Shown here: one piece after another, positions 25,544-32,211 of the stretch
How positions within the stretch are numbered: the stretch's first letter is position 1
Layout: each line of letters starts with the position of its first letter
Assembly: GCA_903905455.1 (NCBI GenBank)
Contig: CAIVGN010000121.1
Location: 1 to 32,211, forward strand
Origin: an uncultured Archangium sp.
Lineage (GTDB): Bacteria > Myxococcota > Myxococcia > Myxococcales > Myxococcaceae
Length of the DNA: 32,211 nt
Reading direction: 5' to 3'
Program-made: the position numbers and the translations under genes
The notes under the pieces: generated by a model
Databases searched by the model: none
Told to the model about the DNA's origin: nothing
Seen by the model: the letters and a program-made list of their open reading frames with translations, nothing else

Positions 25544-26851
25544 TCACATCACCCACTGCAGGCTCGCGGTGGCGCTGATGTACTGATCGCCCAGCGTCTT
25601 CGCGAAGAAGGTCGAGGTGTCGGCCGGGTTGAGGGTGACGAAGTAGCGCTGCCACTCGGCCCCCGCGCGCAGGCGCACGTGCTCCACCAGTTCGATGGAC
25701 AGCCCACCGCCGGCGTCGACCGCGAAGGCCGTGGCCTTCGGGAAGTAGGCCGCGCTGCCCACCTCGCCGGTGCCGGCCACCGCCTGGACGCCGCCCAGCG
25801 CGTCGAGCTCGAGGGTCCCGGCGATGCGCAGGCGCAGCCCGAGGCCGCCGCGGAAGCCGTTGAAGAGCACGTTGGGGAGGTTGGGCCGCGCGCTGCCGTC
25901 GTTGACCGCGAGGGCCGAGGTGGTCACCTCGTGGCGCGCGTAGCCGAGGTGGGCGTTGAGCACGAAGCGATCGCCCAGGGGCAGCCGCACCAGCGCCCCG
26001 AAGCGCAGCCGCGTCGCCGAGTGCGCGAAGGTCGACGTCTCCGACCCGAGGCGCGAGACGATGCCCAGGCCGAAGTCGCCGCTGCCGAAGAGACCCAGGT
26101 TCGCCGCGAAGCTCGAGGTGAAGTGCGCCCCGGGGTACCAGCTGGCGTCCACGCTCAGCGCCCCCGAGAAGGGCATGGTGATCGACGCGAGCGACTGGCT
26201 GGGGTTGCCTGCCCAGGCGAAGGAGCGGTTGAAGCCGCCCACGCCGACCGAGAGGCGTACGGCGGGGTGGGGCGAGGGCTTCGACTCCGCGGCCGGGGAC
26301 TCGACGACGGTGGCCACGGGCCCCGCGGCGGCCTTCGTCACCGGCTTGATCGCGACAGGCTCCGGCCTCGATTCCGGCGCCTTCTTGGGCTCGGGCGCGG
26401 GCTCCTTCACCTCGGGCTTCACCACCGCCACCGGGGCGACGGCCGCGGCGGGTGCCTTGCCACTGCCCACGGCGAAGAACAGCGCCGCGAGCTGGGCCTT
26501 CGGCAACGACTTCGGCGGCTTCTTCTCGGTGCCCTTGATCGTCACCGTGTCGAGCGGAGTGCCGTCGGCCCCGTTGAGCACCTGGAGGGTGATGAACTGG
26601 CCGGAGGCCTGGCAGAGGACCAGGGCGATGGCGGCCTGGGGCCCCGTGACCTCGCGCACCTCGTTCGCCGTGGGCGCGGCCGAGACCGGGGTCCCGAGGG
26701 CCTTCGGGGTGTACTTCTTGGACAGTTCCTTGCTGACCCACCTGGTCAGCGAAGGCGGCCCGCTGAGGACCACGGTCGGCTTCTTCGGAGCCGCGACGGC
26801 CACCGAGGCCAGGACGAGAGACAAGGCCAGCCACGTGCGCATGGGTTTCAT
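25544..26851 (-). CDS. Outer-membrane beta-barrel protein with PA-rich linker
   Basis: A 435-residue protein starting at ATG 26851; M4 at 26842 is an alternative. MKPMRTWLALSLVLASVAVA is the signal peptide. Residues about 25-130 form a small periplasmic domain with no motif that I recognise. A Pro/Ala/Lys-rich linker follows at about 130-195. The rest has alternating amphipathic strands typical of a barrel (LSVGVGGFNRSF, VDASWYPGAHF, FGALVRLPLGDRFVLNAHLG) and ends in ISATASLQWVM. The ending lacks the classical C-terminal Phe. The precise function is unknown. Myxobacterial proteins with this layout are commonly annotated as hypothetical. Confidence 0.7.
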   Translation of the reverse strand: MKPMRTWLALSLVLASVAVAAPKKPTVVLSGPPSLTRWVSKELSKKYTPKALGTPVSAAPTANEVREVTGPQAAIALVLCQASGQFITLQVLNGADGTPLDTVTIKGTEKKPPKSLPKAQLAALFFAVGSGKAPAAAVAPVAVVKPEVKEPAPEPKKAPESRPEPVAIKPVTKAAAGPVATVVESPAAESKPSPHPAVRLSVGVGGFNRSFAWAGNPSQSLASITMPFSGALSVDASWYPGAHFTSSFAANLGLFGSGDFGLGIVSRLGSETSTFAHSATRLRFGALVRLPLGDRFVLNAHLGYARHEVTTSALAVNDGSARPNLPNVLFNGFRGGLGLRLRIAGTLELDALGGVQAVAGTGEVGSAAYFPKATAFAVDAGGGLSIELVEHVRLRAGAEWQRYFVTLNPADTSTFFAKTLGDQYISATASLQWVM

Positions 26852-26905
26852 TCTGTCATCACGGGAGCCACGACGAACAAGTTTGGGCTCAGCGGAACGG
26901 GGAAC

Positions 26906-27589
26906 TCAGACGCTGAGGCCGTGCATCTCGGGGAAGCGCTCGCGAATGGCGTTCTCGGTGAGGCCCCCGACGGGCGGCCCCCACAGCACCTCGGCGCCCA
27001 GCAACACGCTCGGGTCGAGGCCAAGCCTGTCGGCGAGGAGGTCGTGGACCTGCTGGCGGGTGTCGAGGCGGTCGACGCCCAGGCGCCGGCCGCGGGTGCA
27101 CAGCACGATGGTGAGCACCGCGAGCACGCCTCCGTCGGAGCCCAGGTTGCAGCGCCGGCGGAAGTCGTCGACTGCGCTGGTGTAGCTCTGCTGGGCCACG
27201 GTGAGATCGCCCAGGTCCTTCTCGCCGTAGCCGAAGTGTCGCCACTGGGCCTCGACCCCGAGCAACGCCCGCGAGGCCCGCTGCACCAACTCGACGCGCG
27301 AGCCGACCGGGTCGGAGGTGGTGGGGGGCGCGTTGACCAGGCCCTCGACCTGGGCGCGGAAGTAGCCGTCGAAGGCCAGGGCGAGCACCGAGAGGTGGAA
27401 GTCGGCGGCCGGAGGCTGGGGCGCGCTGGGCGGCACGGGAGCCAGGGGAGCGGCAGGGGCCGGGGGCTGGCCGCGGTTGCGCATCATCCAGATCGCGACG
27501 ACCACGAAGCCGATGCCGGCGAGCACGCAGCACAGGCCGCCCATCACGCTGACGGCCATCAGTTGGTCGGGGGGCATCGTCTGGTTCAT
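26906..27589 (-). CDS. DUF1517-like membrane-anchored protein
   Basis: A 227-residue protein from ATG 27589. A short N-terminus leads into one membrane segment at about residues 10-33 (VSVMGGLCCVLAGIGFVVVA), then a Pro/Ala linker. The soluble part begins with ADFHLSVLALAFDGYFRAQV, continues with SRALLGVEAQWRHFGYGEKD and LGDLTVAQQSYTSAVDDFRR, and ends in a LGAEVLWGPP---LTENAIRERFPEM segment. This run matches the DUF1517 pattern ('-VEVLWTP--D-L----L--YP-L'). The start overlaps the creatininase stop by 4 bp, so it is translated together with it. Function unknown; probably faces the cytoplasm or periplasm from one anchor. Confidence 0.75.
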   Translation of the reverse strand: MNQTMPPDQLMAVSVMGGLCCVLAGIGFVVVAIWMMRNRGQPPAPAAPLAPVPPSAPQPPAADFHLSVLALAFDGYFRAQVEGLVNAPPTTSDPVGSRVELVQRASRALLGVEAQWRHFGYGEKDLGDLTVAQQSYTSAVDDFRRRCNLGSDGGVLAVLTIVLCTRGRRLGVDRLDTRQQVHDLLADRLGLDPSVLLGAEVLWGPPVGGLTENAIRERFPEMHGLSV

Positions 27590-28332
27590 GGGGCGGGGCT
27601 CTCGATGGCCGAGGCGGTGGCCTCGGCGAGAAGGTCGAACAGGCGTTCGCCCTCTTCGGCGGTCGCGTCGGCGGGTGCCCCGAAGTACGCGTCGGGACCT
27701 CCGCACTCGAGGAAATTGGTCGCGCCCTGCTTGATGGCACCGGGGAGATCGATCTCCAGCGAAGGCAGCGCCAGGCGGGCGGCCTCGTCGACCAGCGCGG
27801 GGGCGCAGGCGAGCATCAGCGAGGTCTCGTAGCGCCCGGCGTGGCTGCCGCCGTGCATGAACTCGTGGCCCAGCTTCGGCCCGGTCGGCGCGCGACGATG
27901 GTCGGCGACGATGATGCGCCGGGCCGGGTGCGCGGCCTGCACCGCCTTCCCCGCGTCGTGCACCACGCGAAAGTGCGCCGGCTCGAGGTGATGGTTCACC
28001 ACGGCCACGGTCTGGAAGCCGCCGCCCACGATGCCCGAGAGGATGCCGGTCAACATCTGCCGCGCCACGTCGGCGTTGAGGGTGACGGTGCCGGCGAAGG
28101 GCGCGGCGAAGTCGGTCAGCGCGTAGGCCACGGGGGGGAAGACCACCACGTCGCGCGAGAGGCGGAGGGCCACGCGGCGGCAGACCTCCTCGGCGATGAG
28201 CACGTCGACGGAGAGCGGGAGATGGGGCCCGTGGGCCTCGGTGCTCCCCACCGGCAACAGCGCGATGGCGCCGGCCTCGGCCAGGGCGCGGGTTCGGGGC
28301 CACGAGAGGTGGCGGGCGTCGAAGAGCGTCAC
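27586..28332 (-). CDS. Creatininase-family hydrolase
   Basis: A 248-residue metal-dependent amidohydrolase-like protein. The usual ligands can be placed: Glu32 and His34 in PVGSTEAHGPHLPL, Asp43 in SVDVLIAEE, His115 and Glu117 in VVNHHLEPAHF, and Glu169 in HGGSHAGRYETSLML. The 'NGHGGN' of true creatininases is replaced by NHHLEP, so the substrate is probably not creatinine. It starts at ATG 28332, 1 bp after the CoA-ligase stop, and overlaps the DUF1517-like gene by 4 bp. Family members cleave cyclic or linear amides; the exact reaction is open. Confidence 0.88.
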   Translation of the reverse strand: MTLFDARHLSWPRTRALAEAGAIALLPVGSTEAHGPHLPLSVDVLIAEEVCRRVALRLSRDVVVFPPVAYALTDFAAPFAGTVTLNADVARQMLTGILSGIVGGGFQTVAVVNHHLEPAHFRVVHDAGKAVQAAHPARRIIVADHRRAPTGPKLGHEFMHGGSHAGRYETSLMLACAPALVDEAARLALPSLEIDLPGAIKQGATNFLECGGPDAYFGAPADATAEEGERLFDLLAEATASAIESPAP

Positions 28333-28333
28333 G

Positions 28334-29878
28334 TCAGGCCCTCAGCTCGGTCTTGAGGACCTTGCCGCGATCGCTGCGGGGCAGGGCGTCGAGGAAGCGC
28401 ACCTGGCGCGGCGCCTTGAAGGGCTCGAGCACGGCGCGCACGTGGGCCTTCAACTGCTCGGCGAGCTCGTCGCTGCCGGCGTGGCCCGCGTGCAGCGCCA
28501 CGAAGGCGCGGGGCTTGTCGAGGCCGTCGGCGTCCTTGAAGGACACCACCGCGGCCTCCTTCACCGAGGGGTGCTGGAGCAGCGCGTTCTCCACCTCCAC
28601 CGGCGAGAGCCACTTGCCGCTGACCTTGAGCATGTCGTCGCCCCGGCCGCAGAAATAGAAGTAGCCCTCTTCGCTGTGCTGGAACTTGTCGGCCGAGACG
28701 CACCAGTCGCCGCGAAAGGTGCTCTTCGACTTGTCGTGCTGCTGCCAGTACTCGAGGGCCATGGAGTCGCCCCGCACCCACAGCGTGCCCACTTCGCCCC
28801 GGGGCAGCTCGCGCCCGGCGTCGTCGCAGACCTTCGCCTCGTAGCCTTCGACCGCCCGGCCCAGGGAGCCCAGCTTGACGTCGTCCAGGCGGTTGGTGAT
28901 GAAGATGTGGAACATCTCGGCGCTGCCGATGCCGTCGAGGATCTCCACGCCGGTGCGCTGCTTCCACCGCGAGTAGAGCTCGGCGGGCAGCGCCTCACCC
29001 GCGCTGATCACCAGGCGCAGGCTCGAGAAGTCGGCGTGCTCGAGGCCCGGCGACGAGAGGATGTTGTTGAGCGCCGTGGGCACCGCGGTGAACACCGTGG
29101 GGCGGTGCTTGGCGAGCATCTGGAAGAACTTCTCGGGGGTGGGCTTTTCCTTGAACAGCGCCGTCGCGCCGCCGGCGAGCAGGGGAAAGAGCAGGTTGCT
29201 GCCCAGGGCGTAGCCGAAGGCCAGCCGGGGCACCGAGAGGCCGATGTCGTTGGGGCCGTAGCCGAGCAGCGGCAGTCCGTAGGTCAGGGCGTTGAACACG
29301 AAGTCGTGCTGCTTGTGCACCGCGCCCTTGGGGAACCCGGTGGAGCCCGAGGTGTAGAGCCAGGCGCAGGTGTCGTCGCGGTGGGTGTCGGCGATGCTCG
29401 CGTCGGGCTCGCACTTCTCGAGGGCCGCGTCGTAGTCGAGGTGCGCGCCCGCTTCGCCGCCGGCCACCAGCACGTGCTCGAGGTGCGGGCACCCGGCCCA
29501 CACGCCGTCGATGGTCTTGGCGGTGTCGGCGTCGGTGACCACCAGCTTCGCGCGCGTGTAGTTCAGGTAGTAGGCGACCTCCTCGGGCTTGAGCCCGGGG
29601 TTGACTGCGCTGACCGTCGCGCCGGCCTGCACCGTGGCGAACCACGCCGAGGCGAACTGCGGCACGTCGGGGAGCATCAGCAGCACGCGCTGCTCCCAGG
29701 CCAGGCCCAGGGCCTTGAAGAGATCGCAGGCCCGGTTGGTGGCGTCGGCGAGTTGGCCGTAGCTGATGACCTGGTCTTCGAAATAGATCGCCGGGCGCGC
29801 CGGGTGCTGCGCCGCCTGGGCGTGGAGAAAGACGTGCGCGAGGTTGAGGCGCTCGGGAAGCTGGAAGGGATCGATCAA
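28334..29878 (-). CDS. Benzoate-CoA ligase-family acyl-CoA synthetase
   Basis: A 514-residue ANL-superfamily enzyme that would activate an aryl or acyl acid as adenylate and then thioester with CoA. The ATP-binding motif YTSGSTGFPKG is at 175-185. The specificity region has ILDGIGSAEMFHIFITNRLD, typical of the benzoate-CoA ligase branch. The hinge GKWLSPVEVE and the catalytic Lys506 in RSDRGKVLKTEL are intact. The protein is full length and starts at ATG 29878. It is the first gene of a tight run with the creatininase-like and DUF1517-like genes. Whether the substrate is benzoate or a related aromatic acid is unknown; no ring-cleavage genes lie in this window. Confidence 0.93.
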   Translation of the reverse strand: MIDPFQLPERLNLAHVFLHAQAAQHPARPAIYFEDQVISYGQLADATNRACDLFKALGLAWEQRVLLMLPDVPQFASAWFATVQAGATVSAVNPGLKPEEVAYYLNYTRAKLVVTDADTAKTIDGVWAGCPHLEHVLVAGGEAGAHLDYDAALEKCEPDASIADTHRDDTCAWLYTSGSTGFPKGAVHKQHDFVFNALTYGLPLLGYGPNDIGLSVPRLAFGYALGSNLLFPLLAGGATALFKEKPTPEKFFQMLAKHRPTVFTAVPTALNNILSSPGLEHADFSSLRLVISAGEALPAELYSRWKQRTGVEILDGIGSAEMFHIFITNRLDDVKLGSLGRAVEGYEAKVCDDAGRELPRGEVGTLWVRGDSMALEYWQQHDKSKSTFRGDWCVSADKFQHSEEGYFYFCGRGDDMLKVSGKWLSPVEVENALLQHPSVKEAAVVSFKDADGLDKPRAFVALHAGHAGSDELAEQLKAHVRAVLEPFKAPRQVRFLDALPRSDRGKVLKTELRA

Positions 29879-29920
29879 GGCGCCCAGCGTCGAAAGTCAG
29901 CGGGGGCGATGCAAGGCAAT

Positions 29921-30172
29921 TCAGGCGCGCTTGCGGGTCGAGAGGAACATTCCCCCGGCCACGAGGGAGAAGCCGATGGCCGCGTAGGCCTGCAGCCGGG
30001 CCACGTCCTCGGCGGTGGTGAGCTCGAACTCGCACTCCTCGGTGCCGGGGAAGGCGCAGGTGTGGGCGTAGTTGGTGCTCGCCGCCCAGAGCATCACGAA
30101 GGCGGCCCCCACGAGGCCGAACGAGAGGCCCTGGAGGACTGCGCGGAGAACGGATCGAAGCGGGTGCGCCAT
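29921..30172 (-). CDS. Small membrane protein of unknown function
   Basis: An 83-residue protein from ATG 30172; an earlier ATG at 30208 overlaps the divergent glycosyltransferase start and is less likely. Two hydrophobic segments are at about 13-32 (LSFGLVGAAFVMLWAAS) and 59-76 (YAAIGFSLVAGGMFL), and it ends in a basic STRKRA. A TCAFPGTEEC loop lies between them and could form a disulfide in the periplasm. No family recognised. It lies 42 bp upstream of the ligase gene on the same strand. Confidence 0.6.
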   Translation of the reverse strand: MAHPLRSVLRAVLQGLSFGLVGAAFVMLWAASTNYAHTCAFPGTEECEFELTTAEDVARLQAYAAIGFSLVAGGMFLSTRKRA

Positions 30173-30200
30173 GAGGGCAGGCACACTAGCCTCCCCGCGC

Positions 30201-31295
<1,095 letters not shown>

Positions 31296-31299
31296 CGTC

Positions 31300-31488
31300 T
31301 CAGGCCGGCGAAGCGGGGGGCGGGGGAGGCACCAGCGCCTGCTCCGTCACCCACACACCGGGCGCCGAGGCCAGCAACCGGAAGCCCGTCTCCGAGCTCA
31401 CGGCGACGAGGCCCGCGGGGGAGACGTCCTTGAGTTCGCCCTGGTCGGCGATCTTCTGGGAATGGGCGCTGAGGTTTCTCAAGATCAT
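31300..31488 (-). CDS. Small hypothetical protein
   Basis: A 62-residue protein from ATG 31488. It starts MILRNLSAHSQKIADQGELK and ends in a Pro/Ala-rich tail (VPPPPPASPA). It begins 5 bp after the stop of the FecR-domain gene, so the two are probably one transcription unit. No export signal or known motif. It is included because it fills the space between two genes in a coupled arrangement and its reading frame uses the local codon bias. Confidence 0.5.
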   Translation of the reverse strand: MILRNLSAHSQKIADQGELKDVSPAGLVAVSSETGFRLLASAPGVWVTEQALVPPPPPASPA

Positions 31489-31493
31489 GGGGG

Positions 31494-32211
31494 TCAGTCT
31501 CCGGACAGGGCCTTGGCGATCACATCGAGCAGCTGCCGCAGGAAACGCACGATCGCGTCCCACACGGTTCCATCCCCCCGGTCTTCCACCAGCGACGTCG
31601 TGCCGACGGGACGCGCGGCCGAGAGCCCCGCGGCCGACAGCTCGGCCTCCTGGCCTTCCTTGAGTTCGAGCGGGGTGCCTGCGCCGCGCACCACCACGGC
31701 CCCCTGGTGCACCGCGATCAACGTGCCCGTGGGCCGCCGCTCGACGATGAACACGCCGGCCGTGGCCTGCTCGACGCGCAGCGACTCGGTGCGCACCCGG
31801 AACGGATCGGAGGCCTGCTTCACCTCGACGCGCACGCGGCCGGCCTCGAGATCGATCTCGTCACTCGACCAGGCCTTCACCTTCGTCGTCGCGCGCAGCA
31901 GCAGCCCGCGCTTCCCCTCGCGGTCTTCGAGCAGCACCGCGGCGTCTTCCCGCTCGGTGGTGATGGTCGCGCCGGCGAAGATCGCCGCGTCCTTGCCGGC
32001 CGCGATTCCATCGATGGTCAGGCCGCGGCTCACGGACAGGAGACTGCCCACGCGGGTCTTCGGCCACGCCAGCACCGTGAGCACCAGCGTCGCAGCGAGG
32101 GCGGCGCCGGCGAAGGCGAAGCGCCAGGGGAAGCCCTGGGTCTCGGGCAGGGGCCGCGCCAGGCGCCGCGCGCGCAGCTCGGCCCGCGCGAGCTCGCCGG
32201 GCGCCAGCGCC
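31494..32211 (-). CDS. FecR-domain membrane protein (5' end outside window)
   Basis: About 239 residues are visible; the frame is open to the right edge. Reading from the edge: a cytoplasmic, Arg/Ala-rich segment with GELARAELRARRLARP, a membrane segment (FAFAGAALAATLVLTVLAW), then a periplasmic FecR-like domain. The latter has the typical beta-strand run RGLTIDGIAAGKDAAIFAGA, LLLRATTKVKAWSSDEIDLE, VKQASDPFRVRTESLRVEQA and TGTLIAVHQGAVVVR. The layout is that of an anti-sigma regulator or of myxobacterial FecR-like envelope proteins. The sigma-factor-binding part, if any, lies outside the window. Confidence 0.8.
   Translation of the reverse strand, partial: ALAPGELARAELRARRLARPLPETQGFPWRFAFAGAALAATLVLTVLAWPKTRVGSLLSVSRGLTIDGIAAGKDAAIFAGATITTEREDAAVLLEDREGKRGLLLRATTKVKAWSSDEIDLEAGRVRVEVKQASDPFRVRTESLRVEQATAGVFIVERRPTGTLIAVHQGAVVVRGAGTPLELKEGQEAELSAAGLSAARPVGTTSLVEDRGDGTVWDAIVRFLRQLLDVIAKALSGD

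Overview
This is a high-GC chromosomal window with the character of a Myxococcota genome, probably a fruiting-type myxobacterium (suborder Cystobacterineae). That placement is inferred from gene types: TIGR02996-type and MJ0042/GYF_2/TPR proteins, 'DAG'-rich linkers in envelope proteins, an Obg GTPase with a histone-H1-like tail, and strongly GC3-biased codons. Both end genes run off the window. No rRNA, tRNA, CRISPR array or insertion sequence was seen.

Layout. 1-5633: a partial secreted DUF3857/transglutaminase protein (minus) is followed by a less conserved stretch. That stretch holds a probable wreck of a ParE/RelE-type toxin gene, an unrecognised secreted protein, a TIGR02996-domain protein and a TPR membrane protein. 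5634-13778: ftsK on the minus strand diverges from a plus-strand operon of a zinc-ribbon/TPR membrane protein and gatC-gatA-gatB, all three junctions overlapping by 4 bp. 13782-15588: a minus-strand operon of a DUF423 membrane protein, a 2OG-Fe(II) oxygenase of the isopenicillin N synthase family and a small GGQ release-factor-like protein. 15659-17420: a plus-strand group with a DUF3365 c-haem protein, a short RdgC-like protein and a coupled partner. 17537-22505: rplU, rpmA, a strong hairpin/T-tract, obgE, a TrmH-type rRNA/tRNA methyltransferase, lolA and an aspartyl-protease-like lipoprotein. 22509-25534: a LysR regulator divergent from a DUF4139 secreted protein, with a palindrome between them. 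25544-30172: minus-strand genes for a beta-barrel outer-membrane protein, a DUF1517-like protein, a creatininase-family hydrolase, a benzoate-CoA-ligase-family enzyme and a small membrane protein. 30201-32211: an MJ1255-type glycosyltransferase (plus), then a small hypothetical gene and a truncated FecR-domain membrane protein (minus).

How the genes work together. Much of the centre is housekeeping: charging of tRNA-Gln/Asn by transamidation (GatCAB), ribosome assembly and rescue (L21, L27, Obg, GGQ protein), chromosome translocation at the septum (FtsK) and lipoprotein export (LolA). The accessory genes are mostly envelope proteins with repeats or low-complexity linkers.

The points most worth a second look are: a ~150-residue acidic insertion inside the FtsK motor between Walker A and Walker B; the lysine-rich tail on Obg; a near-perfect terminator/attenuator hairpin directly in front of obgE; an RdgC-like function apparently divided over two coupled genes; the wrecked toxin gene; and a compact CoA ligase-creatininase-DUF1517 operon. 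I did not find a clear, wholly new defence or mobile system here.
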